DNA of 64,000 nt, from NCBI GenBank assembly GCA_023313575.1, contig JAJTTP010000009.1, forward strand, positions 496,001-560,000, given 5' to 3'. Shown here one piece after another: positions 24,570 to 37,875 of the stretch. This DNA is from Eutypella sp. D-1 (lineage: Eukaryota; Ascomycota; Sordariomycetes; Xylariales; Diatrypaceae). Under the pieces are notes generated by a model. The model did no database searches. It was given only the letters and a program-made list of their open reading frames with translations, and had not been told where the DNA came from. The translations under genes and the position numbers were made by a program. The first letter of the stretch is position 1. Every line of letters begins with the position of its first letter.

Positions 24570-26417
24570 CTAAGATTCCCTCTCCAGGCTAACCTGGAAC
24601 CCATGGAGCTTCAGCCCCTCGGCATTACCATCCTCGCCAAACGTGATGACGAACTCGTCGATGGACCTAAACTGGTAGACGAACCTGTCCATCTTGCCCC
24701 AGGTGGCGCAGTTGGCGTTCGGCCAGAACATGTTGGCCTCGTACTCGGCGATCTCTTCGGGGTCACCGACGTCAAAGACGGCACGCCACGCCACCTCACG
24801 CGGCAGCGAGCCCGTGCCAACCTCGAGGTTCGTAGGGTACAGGTGCGCGCCGACCTCGACGTCCTTGGTCGGCGACGACGACAGCGCGCCGTAGCCCGCG
24901 TAATTCTCGAGCACGTCAACGCCGCGGACGACCCAGCTCGCGATCTTGAGGCCCGGCCCGCTCGCCGCGTCGATCTCCAGCGTCACGCTCGAGTTCGAGC
25001 CCGCGTCGCGGTAGGTACCTGCTACCTGCCTGTCGGCCTGCGCTTTCCCGGCGTCCTCGATCGCGGGGAGCAGACCCTTGATGACGGTGGATAGGGTGCG
25101 GTCGACGAGGCGGGCGTTGGACTCGGCGCCGCCCGACAGGATGGTCAGCACGAGGTCGTAGTCCGGAATCAGGCAGAGCATGTTGTTGTACGTGTGCAGG
25201 TTGCCGGCCTTGCAGTAGAACTCGACGAGGCGGCCGTCGGCCGTCGCGGTCGTCGAGCGCAGGATCTCCCAGGGCGCGCCCATGGCGAGCCCGGACGACG
25301 ACGTTGCTGCCGCCGGCTTCATCCACCGCCGCGTCGCCGCGCCGTCCAGCACCTCGTGCTTCAGGATCCCCGCGCCGAAAGCCTGTAGGTCCCGCGTGTT
25401 GGAGTAGAATCCGCCGGCAGCGTCCTCGTGCCCGAGGCTCGCGCCCCACCAGTCCTCGCCTAGCGGGATGAACCCCCACGCGTCGCGCTCGGGACCCCGG
25501 TGGATCGTGGTGTTCGTCATGCCCAGCGGCGCGAAGATGTGCTCCGCCACGAAGTCCGCGTAGCTCGTGTTGGATGCCGCCTCCACTACGAAGCTCAGGA
25601 TCGAGCTCGCTACATTCGAGTATACCGTCGTCGTGTGCGGCGCGTACACTGGGTGCCGCTTGCCGAAGTCGCGGAAGAACTCAGCGCGGCCGCAGGGCGG
25701 CAGGCCGAGCAGGCCCGCGCACTTCGGCAGCAGCGACTCGTCGATCTTGGGGAGTCCCAGTTCCGTCCATTGTCCCGGGAGAACGGCAAGATCAGCCACC
25801 ACTTTTGTACCTGGTTAGTTTGAAGGTCTGGGCAGGTGGTTGATACCAAAAGTAAAGGAAACCGGGCGGCGGAGAAGAAACTTACAATCTGTCCCGATAC
25901 CGCTCATATGTGACGCCAGGGCCCCGACGGTGACCTGGTCCCACTGCACAACCGTGATATCATCCACCTCCGACGTCTCGGGCTTCATGTCGCGGAGCTC
26001 GGGGACATACTTGGTGACGGGATCGTCCCAGCGCACGTCGGAGAGCTTCAGCACGGACAGCACGGCGAAGATCTTGGTGATGCTACCGAGCCGGTAGACC
26101 GACTGGCTGTCGATCTCGGACGTGCCGTTGGGGTTGAGGTACTTCGGGGTGTAGTGGAGCTCGAGGATCGGCGAGTCCTCGTGGACGGACTTCAAGGCCA
26201 CGGAGATGCCGGTCGCGTTGAGCTTCGCGGTGATCTCGTTGAAGGCGGACGTGATGTTGGCCACGCCGTCCTGGACCGTCGGATGGACGGAAGGGTTTGT
26301 GGGCGCCGGTAGGACGGGGCCGAGAGGTGGACAGGCTATGCTCGCTACCGCACCGGCAACATTGCCGAGTAAAAGAGTGGGCAGAATACCCGATAGGGTT
26401 GAAGACGAAAAAAACAT
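24570..26417 (-). CDS. Secreted beta-lactamase-like (class C/penicillin-binding fold) serine hydrolase
   Basis: Two exons (26417 to 25886 and 25810 to 24570) across an intron with GTAAGT donor and CAG acceptor give about 590 residues. An ATG at 26474 would add 19. The N-terminus is hydrophobic (LSGILPTLLLGNVAGAVASI), a likely signal peptide. Catalytic motifs are SITK (S112, K115) within YRLGSITKIFAVL, and YSN (Y241, N243) within TTTVYSNVASS; these are the SxxK and YxN motifs of the fold. GFYSNTRDLQAFG and YNNMLCLIPDYDLVLTILSGG follow. A C-terminal domain of about 150 residues rich in beta-type sequence completes it. Fungal members act as esterases, peptidases or accessory hydrolases; the substrate here is unknown. 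It is convergent with the WSC gene. Confidence 0.88.
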
Positions 26418-28490
26418 TATTATTACGGATAGTATGACGCGGGTTGATTGTTCCGAAAGGATGAGGTTTACCATCGAACCCCGGGGGACGAAGTGGGATC
26501 TATATACTCCCCCTGAAGACCGTCATGTCCCCAATGTTGTTGCCTGATATTGGACTTCGAGGCAGCATCCTAATCCCAGTCGTAGGGTTGATATGGGCCC
26601 AGTCCGAGAAAGCCCAGCCGGACCTGCATCAGGTGGATTAACCCATATCTACTACATACCTATCTAGCTCTTACCCGCGCCCTGTAACCGTGGAAGTTAC
26701 TGTGTGGCGATCTGCGAGTAGGAGCTTTGCCGACAACCTTCACGTACCTCCACTGAATCCCCTATTATAAAAATGCGGAGGTGGCATTGGCACCAGCATC
26801 CCTCATCTCCCAATCTGACCTGAAATCTGGGAGCCTAAAAAGCTTAGCGAGATAGGCGTTTTGAGCTAATTAGGCCTTTCAGCCGCAGAGCAGGGCGAAG
26901 CCATGGAATAGACGAATCGTGCATGATGCGAGATTGCGTTTAGCATCTGAGCTAGGTATGTGCCATGCCAACGTTGTTGTTGCCTTAATATGTAGGCGTC
27001 GATCTCTGATCTAGAGTGCCGGCCTAAGTTTACCTGCTCCCCGGCAGCCAAGTCCCGGGTAAGGCAATGGCGATTGGTTAGATCGGATAGATGAGGTTTA
27101 AATATAGCCTTGCTCTACAGAGAGCTAGCGGGGAGACGAGGCGGCCGCTGGGGTCCGCTGGGGGTAGGTTAGCGTATTCTACAGGGCTAGCGGCTCAGCC
27201 TAAGCAAAAGGTCTCTTGCGGCACAGCCTTATATGAACGACGGTGAACCGTTAAAATGGCATTGATATTTCACTCAGAATGAGAAGTTACCATTTAAGAG
27301 GCCTGTAAAGGTCTAAAGGTCGAGCTGTACGCCTGAAAATGAATAACAATCTATGTTTCATTACACGGGAGAGATCACCCGGCATGATGGCGGATGTTGG
27401 AAGTGCTAAGGGTCAAGCACGACGATGGTTTCATTAGGGGGTGAACATTGGGGATGGACGCTGGATAAACCCTATGTTTACCAAGATTTTACGGTGAAGT
27501 TAGGCTATTATCTGAGGGCCACGTTGCGAAAGTATTCACAAGTCAAGATTTTAATAACGGTTAAAGACTGCGAAAATCTAGGTATAAGGTTATACCGTCT
27601 GTGTATCAACTCGGCTACTACTCTAGGTAGTCCAGATGTCGGAGTGGAGAAGTAGTGGGAATAGGGGCATAACGCAGTCGGATAGTTGTCGGATAGTCTA
27701 CAGCCTACATACATAGCCTAGCAAATGGCAGATAATGAAGTACAGAGTGGACAAGCTCCTCCCTGGATGACGTAACAATTAAGTTTGGCGTTATCGTCTT
27801 ATCAGCTTATCGTATAATTAGGAGCTACCTAGGTACTCTTCAGAATGGACCCTTATTCTGCAACCCCTTGAAACATGCATAAAGTGGGTTATGTACGGGC
27901 TAGGCTAGATCTTATGCATACAGAGAATTAGTTATGCATATATTTATGTATAACCTTAATGGAGGATCCCTGTACGGAGTACATGACATTTAGTTAAAGT
28001 TCTAGAACTCTTAAGGCTAATTCAGTGGAATGCCGAGTGGGCCAACCAGGCCAAGTAAATGTTCCCGACTCCATCACTCTATCATGTTGACCTTTCCTTT
28101 TCTTTCCTTTCTCATCATCAAACTTGGGCAATGAAGGCTTGCTGAATATTTGGCCGATACTTACGGATAAAGCACCTGGGGAATTTCTACGGTCATTTTA
28201 GACGCAGGGTACTGGGTTACTCGCTACCTAGGTACCTTTCGGATGTATACAGAGTGGAGGAGTGCAAATAATCTTGGAACTTGTCCTAATAATTCATAAT
28301 TATTTAATTATCACCGCGAACTCAACTCAACTCAACCCAACTCGCTTTCCACCAACGCGCTGAACGATCGGATCGCCTCACATATCGACGACAAAAAAAA
28401 GAAAAAGAAAAACGAGTGGTATCATCCGTCCGGATACTCGCTAATCCTCGGGGCTTATCTGAAGATGCATCGGACACTTCCGCCGTGACC
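26418..28490. other. 2-kb divergent gene-free region
   Basis: This lies between the minus-strand hydrolase and the plus-strand TAPT1-like gene. Only unrecognised short ORFs are present, such as one of 76 codons at 27425. The last ~180 nt are A-rich with a caactcaactcaaccc repeat near 28318-28335, probably leader. No RNA gene was seen. Confidence 0.4.
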
Positions 28491-31400
28491 ATGCCGGGAT
28501 TACATGTCGAACCGAGCGGGAGTCTCGACGGTCGGGATAATGGATGGATCGATCAAGAGAAGGATGGCGAGATGAATGGTTTGAATAGAGATATGAATGG
28601 AGGTACAATAGGAGATACGAATGGTTTTGGGGGAGGGAAAAAGAGCCCGGGCCAAGGCCAAGAGGAGGTGGGAGGTGAAGAGCACAAAGAAGAAGAGGAC
28701 ACAATAAGTCCAACAGGGAAGAATTCATCGTCATCATCATCATCAAGGAAACATCATCAAGAGGCACCAGCACAGGCACAGACACAGACACAGACACAAG
28801 GACACCTCAACGGCCAAACGCCAACGCTCGCGCCAACGGTTGACCCGTTCCCCGATCTTGAGTCTACCTCGACTACCTCAACTACGTTGACAACTCAATC
28901 AACTGCATCAAAGTCCGTCTCGAAATCAAGTTCGATTGATTCAATCAGGAATTCCATCAGGAAGCCACGTACCCAATCCAATGTGACCGTGAGGAGGGAT
29001 AGCAGTCACGAGGGCGTCCGGAAACTCTCCGCCACCCAGATGCAAGTCTTGACGTCCGCCCCAGAATCGTTACCCATTGCTATCGTGCCTCCGACCCTCC
29101 AAACTCAGCGGAGACCTACCGGAGCTGGGGCCGTGCCGGAGTATCCTATGTCCGCCAGCGTCGTGGAGTCTTCCACTTCGTATTTGCCCACAACTACGAC
29201 GATTGAACGACCGGAGAACGGCACCCAAACCCTCCCGAGACACCGCCCCCAGAAATCCAGTATCACGGAGACTGGCGAACAGGACGTGGCCAAGACTACC
29301 GGCGCCGATTTGAAGAGACCGACTTCCATCCGGACCCTATCCACCCCTCCTACCAATCGCAGAGCACACGCTCCGGGCGCAAGCATCACGAGAACGGATT
29401 CCGCTAGGCGCAATTCCTTCAATCCGCTTGCTCGCCCGCCTCCCCTGAACCTCAATATGGCCAACTCCGTGTCCAGCAGGCCATCTTCAAAGGCCTCCTC
29501 AGCCCCCAAAGCGGAAAACTCTGTGGAAAGACCCGAACCCGCCGTCTCGACGTCAACCATCGTCCCTCCGATTCCCATTCCACCCATGTCTCTACCAACC
29601 CATTTGCAGCTCGAATTGGCAGGTCAACGGCCTAGTCCTCTGTATATCTACCAATCTAGCTCAGCTGACGTCTACGAATCAAGCGCCGTGAAATTCGAGC
29701 GACTACTGAACGCACTACTACTCCCCCCGCACCTGGAGAAAATGCTGATATTCGGCACACTGGCTTGTCTCGATGCTTGGCTTTACACCTTCACCATCTT
29801 ACCAATGAGATTTTGCATTGCTCTCGGTGTTCTGGTGAAATGGTGGGGACAGGTAATATGGAAAGAGACGCGGTGGCTCCTTGGCTTCGTCTGGGAAGGT
29901 GTTTGGAGGCTGAAACGGAGAGCGCAAAAGGGCAAATGGTCCGGTCCACGAGATGATGCTAGTAACTGTGCGAGCGAGCCTGAGCGCAGCAGGAGTCGGC
30001 CGAGGGAGAGTAGCATCAGTAGCACCGCCGGACGGGAGCGCAGTCGCACGAATCAATCCGGACACACCGATGTGACGGCAAGTCCTTCGTTTTTGGAAGC
30101 ACCGCGTCCTAAATCGAACGGTGTTCTTCACCCACCGAAACATCCGATGCCCAGGTTTACTCGGCACAGGAGAACCAAATCTTCGCCCTCTAACTTGACT
30201 TCCTACCACAAGGCTGATCTGCTTCAGGGTGCTATCATCCTTTGTAGCTCCTTGGCTTTGATCAACCTAGACGCTAGTCGGATGTATCATTTTATCAGGG
30301 CGCAATCATCTATGAAACTTTACGTTATATACAATATTCTTGAGGTGAGCAGCTCCCGGGCCATCGCGGTCCCTTTATGAGTGCTGCTGCTAATTGACTT
30401 TCAGGTTAGCGACCGTCTGCTGAGTGCCATCGGACAAGATATTATCGAGTGCCTCTTTAGCTCCGAAACTCTGTCTAGGAATAACTCCGGCCGGTCTAAG
30501 CTCCTCCTCCCCTTCGGCATGTTTGTGCTGTCGCTTGCCTACAACGTGATTCACGTGTTATGCCTCTTCTATCAAGTCATTACCTTGAATGTGGCTGTGA
30601 ATTCCTACTCGAACTCCTTGCTGACCCTCCTGATCTCCAACCAGTTTGTCGAGATTAAGGGGGCGGTCTTCAAGAGGATCGAGAAGGAGAATCTCTTCCA
30701 ACTGACTTGTGCTGACGTGGTGGAGCGATTCCAGCTCTGGATAATCCTGCTGATCATCGCTATGCGCAACATCGTGGAGGTTGGGGGGCTGTCTGTGCCG
30801 GGGGCGGGGAGCGAAGTAGAACAAGGAGCATCTGGGCCCGGACCGCTGCACACGAATTCGATCTTACCAGCTAGCTTCGCAGTGTGGCCTTCCTGGCTCC
30901 TTTCCGGCGAGGTCCTCTCTCCGTTCTTCGTCGTCATCGGTATTGAGATGATGGTCGACTGGATCAAGCATGCCTACATCAACAAGTTCAACAACGTCAG
31001 GCCTGCCATCTACGACAAGATGCTTGATATCCTGTCTAAGGATTATTACACCAACGTGAGTACTCTCCTGTGAGGCTAGCTTTTGTTATTGGGTAATTAC
31101 TAACATCTGGGACCCAAGGCCTTTGGGACGCCTTCGCTGACCCGACGCATTGGACTGCCGTTGATTCCGCTCTCGTGCCTCTTCATCCGTGCCTCCCTGC
31201 AAGTCTATCACATGCTTCTATCAACCCACCTGCCCCCTCCCATACCCACATCCACCATGGAACTCTCCGTGGAATCCTCCACGCCCTCTTCGCCCGCCAT
31301 GATTGCCGCGCTCGAGCGCCTCGACACCATAATTCGGAACGCACTAGGACGCTCCGTGCACGGCGACCCGTCCGGCGCTGCACCGCGCCCGGCATCCTCA

Positions 31401-31901
31401 TCCTGGTGGGGGAACTTCACGTCTGACGACGCCATCGCACTACTCACCATGATCCTCTTCTTTTTCCTGGCTTGGATTGTACTGCTGATCATCAAGCTCG
31501 TTCTCGGGATGGCGCTCCTGCGGTATGCACGCTGGCGGTACGCCGCCATGGTCATGAGGGAGCAGCAACATACGGCCTCTGCTGCTTCCTCGGTTCGCGA
31601 TGACGCCCCCACCAACCCTACTGCCGCCACTACCAATAATAATAATAACAACAATAATAACAATAACGGTGGTGGCGTCTTTAACAACTTCTCACAACCC
31701 GGCAAGCGCGTCGGTCCCTTCGGCGCCACCGAGGTTGGCGACGACCGTCGCAGGTGGCTCTACGAGGACGATCCCGACGGCCTCCGGCGCATGCGCGAGC
31801 GCGAGAGAAAGACTGAAGAGAAATTCAAGGACGCGCGCGCCGACGACGGGCTCGCTCGCGTCCATAGATACGAGATGGGTGTTTCGAAGAGGATCTGGTG
31901 A
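28491..31901 (+). CDS. EMP65: TAPT1/EMP65 family ER membrane protein
   Basis: Three exons (28491-30344, 30405-31055, 31119-31901) give 1095 residues; the last intron has an AAG acceptor. Yeast Emp65 acts in the ER membrane, where it is implicated with Slp1 in protein folding or protection; vertebrate TAPT1 is a relative. Residues 1-400 are disordered and Ser/Thr-rich. The family core starts at SSAVKFERLLNALLLPPHLE and continues through several membrane segments: LGTLACLDAW, KADLLQGAIILCSSLAL, YVIYNILEV, LLPFGMFVLSLAYNVIHVL, and VNSYSNSLLTLLISNQFVEIKG, the family's most conserved stretch. FQLTCADVVERFQLWIILLI and EMMVDWIKHAYINKFNNVRP follow. A poly-Asn run (11 N) sits in the C-terminal tail. 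The ATG at 28491 is the first in frame. Confidence 0.9.
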
Positions 31902-32481
31902 TCCCCCCCCCGAAAGCAGAAGAACGGCGCACACCGACCTCGTAGATAGGGATAGAGGATGGTGTTTGTTTGTGGCTGCTCCTGAACATTGTTGTTTTGA
32001 TTTTGCCAGTAGCATTTCCGCCGGTGTCGGATCCCCATGCATTGCATTAGATATCCCTGTTTACTTAGTTACCAAGCAAGCGATGGTTATTTAATGTGTA
32101 TCTCTTCTGTTGTTCACACATACATGCATGTATTTAAGTACGTATAAAGATCACTGTAGATATGAGGTAGATCTATATCATGCTGTTTACTATTGATCAC
32201 GGCTAAATTCAAGCATATATCATTAGTCTCCCGGATATCGCGATGTTCGGTCCTCTATAGTTCCACCAGATGTCACATAACGGACGAGTCGTGCACGGGA
32301 GGAATTTGACAAGCCCGCCCTACGTTATATCCCAGGAATGTCCTACACCAAACAGCCAAACGAGCTACACGCACTCGACGCATCATGGCTTTTCCAACCC
32401 TCAGCGTATCTCCATCTTCCAACCTAACCCACCCACCCACATCTCACGAACCGGGTAACGCGGAACACCGGATCGCAATAC
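31902..32481. other. Convergent intergenic spacer
   Basis: 3' regions of the TAPT1-like and lectin-like genes. There is a run of eight or nine C just after the stop codon and a few tacatgcatgta-like AT-rich motifs near 32120. No gene is supported. Confidence 0.4.
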
Positions 32482-34696
32482 TTATTTCTCCTGCTGCTGC
32501 TGCTGCTGCTGCTGCCCGGCGCCATCATCGCCAGACGACGCCGCCGTCGCCGTGGCTGTCTCCTGCACAGGCGGCGGTGGCGGTGACACGGATACCAGAG
32601 GCGGCGGGGGCGGCGACACCGGCGTCGCGGCCAGCATCTCCGGCACCTGCCCGTCGCCCGCGACTTCGTGCATGGGCTCCTGGTGCGCCATCTCGTGTAG
32701 CATGGGCTGCTGCTGCTGGCTCAGCAAAGACGGAGGCGGCGGGCTGCCCGTGCTGCCGTATAGCTGCATGCTGTACCTGGGATCGTCCACTTTACCGTAT
32801 TGTTCTGGCGGGACCACCCACTGTCCATTGACCCAGTACCCTCCCCCTCCCTCCGAGCCCCAGAATCCACCGGACGTGTATCCCGGCGCGGGCGAGCCGG
32901 CCCAAGACCGGACGTCCGCCGCCGGGCCCCCACCACGCCCCAGCGCGGGGCTGGTCGCCGCGGCGTGCGCGTCCTGGACCGCGGCGAATTCGGCTTCGCG
33001 GGCCCGTCGCGACCGCCGCGAGTGCGTGAACATGTACGCCGCGATAGCGGCGCCGACGAGGGGGAGGCCGAGCCCCAGGCCGACACCTACGCCCGTCTTG
33101 CCTCCTGTCGATAAGCCCGCTCCACTTCCTCCCTCATCCCCACTTCCACCATCTTCACCACTTCCCTCGGGAGAAGAGGAGGGGGCGCTGTCGTTCCGCT
33201 TCGGCAGCAAGAGCGCGGGCTCCCAGGTGCCCGGGGAGGATTGGTGGATTTGTGCGAGCTGCCGGCTCCCGTTTACGGCGTAGAAGAGCCAGATCCGGTC
33301 TTGGTTGTTGTCGAAGGAGATTGCGAAGTCCGGGTTTGCGGTCGTGGCTTGAGGCCATGTGAGAGCGCGGTGGCGCTCGCGCTCTTCGGAGGATGCGGCG
33401 CGCTTGCGTGTGGATTTTTTGCTCTTGTCTTCCTCCTTGTTTGCTTTGTTGTTCTTGTCTTCCTCTTCGTCTTTGACTTCTTCCTCATCTTTATCGGGAT
33501 CCTCTTGCTCTTCGTTGTCGACGTCGGTGTCAGCATCCAGGTCCACCTGCCGCCACGTGCCTTTCTGCTCCTGCGCCCGGTGCAGCGCCGAGTCGTTGCC
33601 GATGTAGAAGACGCTGCGCGTGGCCCGGGAGTCGAACGCAAGTCCGATCCTGGTCTCCGCGCCGTCGTAGCCCTCCAGGAACCCCTCGTCCGGGTCCCCG
33701 TCGATGTTTAGCTCGCCGTCCTTGGTTTCGTTGGTGGGCTTGTATTCGGTATAAATGAGTCTGTCGTCAGATACGACATACTTCCAAGCTGAGGATGTGT
33801 ACGGGAAGGATTCTTATCGGGTCCGTTGTCAGCATGCTCTTAGGCAGCTCCTACTATCAACCGCCTTTCTATCTCCAGGGTTGGTGCCCAAGATTCAAAC
33901 ATTTATACATACCATCGAGCCAGTCATCCTCCTGCGATGTGGCGACCCGCACCGTGAAATTGCCAGCACGATCGACGTCAGACATCACAACCGTCAATCT
34001 GTCGCGGTTCACGAAGCCGGCGTGGATAGACATGCCCGTCGAATTGTCCTGCGAGACGTGGCCGCCATACGACCAGCGGCCCTCCCTCGTGTCCGAGCCT
34101 CCCGTGTACTGCAGAATCGATGTCGTGAAGTTCTCGTCCTTATAGAAGATGCGATAGCCACCGTTCGCACCTATCACCAGGGCTGCTAGGTCTGTGTCCG
34201 GCTGCGGTAAGACCGGCGGCCGTAGATCGGCCGTCACGATCCAGGCCTGTCCTGGGGTGAACACGTAGTGTCCGGTATCATCGCAGGAGAACAGTGCCTG
34301 GACTATGCCTCCGCTCTCTGCTAAGTAATGGATGGCGGCCTAGTAATGACTTAGTGCTCTGAATGTACATGCCACGGAAAATCAGATGTCTCTAGATCTT
34401 TCACTTACGAGATTGCGTCCCTCATCCACATACCCGGCCCCCGCAACGCTAGTGCCCTTCGCGGGCGGTATCTCGAGGTGCAAGGCCGCCGTGTCGTCCT
34501 CCGGGAACACAGGTGTGCTGTTACTGTTGCAAAGGCTGTAGAAGATCTTGCCGCTATCGTCGTCGTACTTGATGAGCTGAGGGGCCCCGAGCCCCGTGAA
34601 CCATGACGACAGTGACCGGCCCAATACAGCCCCGCAGAACAACAGCCAGAGCAAGGCGTCGAAGATCATCAGCCGCCTACTGCTTACACACGACAT
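32482..34696 (-). CDS. Single-pass membrane protein with predicted extracellular beta-rich (lectin-like) domain
   Basis: Three exons (34696 to 34409, 34339 to 33913, 33788 to 32482) give 673 residues. An N-terminal signal/anchor (IFDALLWLLFCGAVLG) precedes about 350 residues containing repeated short beta-type motifs: IFYSLCNSNSTP, YRIFYKDENFTTSILQY, TRSVFYIGNDSALHRA and DRIWLFYAVNGSRQLAQIHQ. This spacing recalls the propeller blades of fungal fucose-specific lectins, which is inference and not certain. An acidic/Lys insert (DEEEVKDEEEDKNNKANK) interrupts them. A single membrane helix follows (GVGVGLGLGLPLVGAAIAAYMF), then RRSRRARE, so the tail is cytosolic. The tail is Gly/Pro/Tyr-rich and ends with eight glutamines. 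It could be a surface receptor; no enzymatic motif is visible. Confidence 0.72.
32488..32515 (-). repeat. CAG trinucleotide run encoding poly-Gln
   Basis: A pure CTG run on the plus strand encodes the eight C-terminal glutamines of the minus-strand membrane protein. Length is likely variable between strains. Confidence 0.8.
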
Positions 34697-36287
34697 GGTG
34701 CGAATTCAACACCCTGAAGGGGGTAATGTGACTAAGAGACAATTTTGTGTCGACAAGCTTATAGAGGAAGAGATAGGTGACCCGATATCGTGGTCGTGGG
34801 AAAGTCAAAGAGGGCGGGGACCGGCCAGTGCAGCGACTATAGATGAGCAGATCGGTCTTCACAAGGCTCCAGCTGAACCAGCGATGCAGCCATCTTCACC
34901 ATGCATCAACAACAAGTAACACTCACAATGGGCTCGCGGGGGGGTAAACGGTGCGAGGTCCTAGATGCATACACATGTCGCACCCGTCACCCGCGTCGTA
35001 TGCAGTTGGTTGAGACAAAGTGGAGATACTGTTACATCCCCCGCCCGCAAATGGATACAACGGCCGGTTGTCCCTGTGTCCTACATACTCGTTCAGCACG
35101 CCAGCCTTACCCAGCCCCTCAGTTGTCCGGTCCCATGATCCGAGTGATCTTTTTCGCTTTGAAACCTTGGCTGTTGGTCGGGTCCGCCATGCATGGCTCT
35201 CCTCTTCTGTCACGGGCACAATCGCGCTATCGCCCAAATAGCTTGGACTGGCCAGCGGGACAGGCACAATATGCCTCAAGACCATGCACCGCGGGGGAAA
35301 AGATGAAACTTGTTGGTGATTGCTCCTCTCGGGTGGTTGATGCTGTGTCTCCCGAGCTAGTGATACGGTCTAGACCATGTAGTGCTTTTCATGGTTTGAT
35401 TTGGTACAGTACCCCGACGCATGAACAGCAGTCAATTTCAACGTAGTTAAAGTTTTAATTGAATAAACAATCATATTCAGGTTATTGAAACCGATGTAGG
35501 AAAACATTGAGTCGATTATATGATCAGACCAAGTTGGGCGGGCCTGTGCCGCCTGTCCGAAATGCACTTTAGTGTTTCTGTGAGGGGACTTGTCAATGGC
35601 TTAATTTACTAAAGCCATCGAACCGAAAAGAATATGCCAAGTCTTCCCATCATGTATGTTCATGCACCCCTTCAACCTATTCTAGGTATAAATTGAAGTT
35701 GGGGGTAGATTGAACGGCACTGCTGAACTTTTGTGTTCTCCAGGCTTCGTGAGGGCAACACTCGGAGCTAAGACTCCACAGTATACAGATCCAAATCTGT
35801 GGGTCACCGCACGGCCCGAGCCCCTATTAACCCCTATTCGTGACAATACATAACGACCCGAATCTGTCTTCAGTGGACAGAGCTCAGTAGTCTCACAACT
35901 CATTATAGGGAACCAAAACTCTAGTGAATAATGTAGCCATGCACAAGCTCCCGCGGAGGTTTCGTTGAAAAGTCCCGCAACACAGGTGCGAGGTGGCTAC
36001 AGCCACGCTGTATTACTTCAAGTCATTAATAACTCTTTGAACGGGCTTAGTGAACTGAAAACAGTAATTGTGGGGCACTTATGATTGGCCAGATTCGATG
36101 ATCGCCTTTCCAGAGTGTCAAAATGTACTTAGTTGATGTCACGTAGGGGTGGATTCTCTGACGTACGTTACTGGTGATGTGTACATGCAAGAATAGCCAA
36201 TAATGTGAGATACGTCCATCCTTATGTCCAATTTAAACCAACGGGGGTTTCCTTTCAAAAAATGGCTCTAGAGATGCTGAATGAAGG
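34697..36287. other. Gene-free region
   Basis: About 1.6 kb with unrelated short ORFs on both strands and no domain signatures. It includes the promoter side of the lectin-like gene and the decayed end of the pseudogene that follows. No repeat structure was recognised. Confidence 0.35.
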
Positions 36288-36903
36288 TCAAGAATGGCCC
36301 AGTCGTCGCCTTAACGTATCCATCCAGACCAGGCTATTGATCCAGCGCCACTTAAGCGGAATACAGTCCGTCAGGGTGGCGATAGTGCACCCCGCCCGCC
36401 ACCCGATGACGAGCCTGCCTGCGGCGAACAACTGATAGCGAATGGTAGACTTGATTGTAAATATTCTGTGATGCATAAATAGAATGCCTAATCATGTGGC
36501 GCCGGATATCGTGAAGTAAAGGACCGAGGAGATGAACGCGAGTTTCAGGCAGAAAAGATCATTAGTGGTATAATCGTAGCTGGGATCGGTGTTCTCCAAG
36601 ACCCAGAGACCGGCTGGAGACACGTTATTGCCTATTCAAAAAAGGATTTTAGCAGACGGACTAACTGCGATTATAAACAAGATCTGAGCAAGTTGGCTTA
36701 CCTTAAAGAAGTAGCATTACTGTCAACAATGTTGCAACAACAGCTGCCAGTATCAGCCAGTCATCAAGGCCTAACCCTGTATGCGTGAATACGCGGGTAT
36801 ATATCCTCAAGGCAGCGGATATCACAGCGATAACGACGACGAGCGCACTGACGCCTAGCGTCACATCATCGTTACCCCGGGGCTCCATTCGGATAGGCGC
36901 CAT
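36288..36903 (-). pseudogene. Truncated rhodopsin-like (PTH11/SAT4-type) fungal integral membrane protein
   Basis: The minus strand reads, in one continuous frame across an intron at 36632-36701 (GTAAGC donor, AATAG acceptor), the start of a fungal seven-helix rhodopsin-domain protein. It runs from an ATG at 36903 through VSALVVVIAVISAALRIYTRVF, GLGLDDWLILAAVVATLL, NNVSPAGLW, LAFISSVLYFTISGAT, HHRIF and CTIATLTDCIPLKWRWINSL. Two in-frame stops interrupt it: TAA at 36703-36705 just before the intron, and TGA at 36492-36494 where relatives usually have Lys. Similarity ends at about 36330, so the remaining helices are missing. Intact members act in surface sensing; this copy cannot make a full protein. 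Confidence 0.75.
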
Positions 36904-37875
36904 AATCAATGAGTTCGGTTCATGTACATGACGTGTGTCTCCTTCAAAGATGACATGAGTAAATACGTCTGTACCAAATCTGAAAGCAGTACCCACCCCA
37001 TTATATGATAATTATGATCCCGGAGCCTTTTGCTGCTAAAGACACGGAAAGGCTAAATCATTCAGGAACCGTGTCATATGTGAGACATAGCGAGCACTAC
37101 TCATCAAGGCTGGCAGTCGGTAGAAACGATGAGAGGAGTGGGCTATGACGGCATGGATGTTTCACGCGGGGTGCGAATAGCCCAACATAATGTGCGCAAC
37201 CCCCCCCCCCCCCTCAAAAGCTGCTATTTATACGATCACTGAGACAAACCCATCCAATCGGATAGGTGACTCGTCTGCAGTCATGCCGGTGGAGGGTGGG
37301 ATCGTGCCACTATAAATAGGAGAGACCTCCTTGGTGGCGATGCCTTATCGAGAAACTCCATTATAATTATATGTATAAGCGTTCAAATGTGTTAGCTACA
37401 GCTCTAATATAAGTAATATTTATAAAGTTTAAAGGTGAAAGAAGTAGATGTTGGAGTATGGCAGCAAGTTGTTCTGTTATTATCTATGTAAACCTCGGAC
37501 ATCGGCTAGAGCTGAGAAATGATCCAGAGCTAGCACGGCATCAGAGCGACACAAACATTGTGTGATCATCTAAAATGTGATTGGCTTCTGGTGCTGCACT
37601 TGGAATTCCATTGGATTGGTGCAGGGTGCTCGGGCTGGGGTTTTGGGCGCATTTCTCATTTAAGAGATGCCTCGATTCTCTCTCCAAGAAATGGTCCTCA
37701 CTTATGAATTCTTCACGATTTCGTGATTTCCTCATTCTAAGCTCCGTCAATTGAGATAAAACGGTATCATATTTATCAAGGAATGAATTCATTGTCAATG
37801 AACGGGTAACGTGATCTGTTTTTTTCTTGTTAAATCACCTTGGACAGAATGGACGTCGTTCTGACCATTACCCTC
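36904..37875. other. Spacer between two pseudogenes
   Basis: It contains a run of 14 C at 37200-37213. A minus-strand ORF of 85 codons (37541-37798) starts with ATG and is rich in charged residues, but has no family I recognise; it could be a small gene or a relic. Nothing else is supported. Confidence 0.35.
37200..37213. repeat. Poly-C run of 14
   Basis: Homopolymer between the two pseudogenes. Such runs are assembly-sensitive, so the exact length may be wrong. Confidence 0.85.
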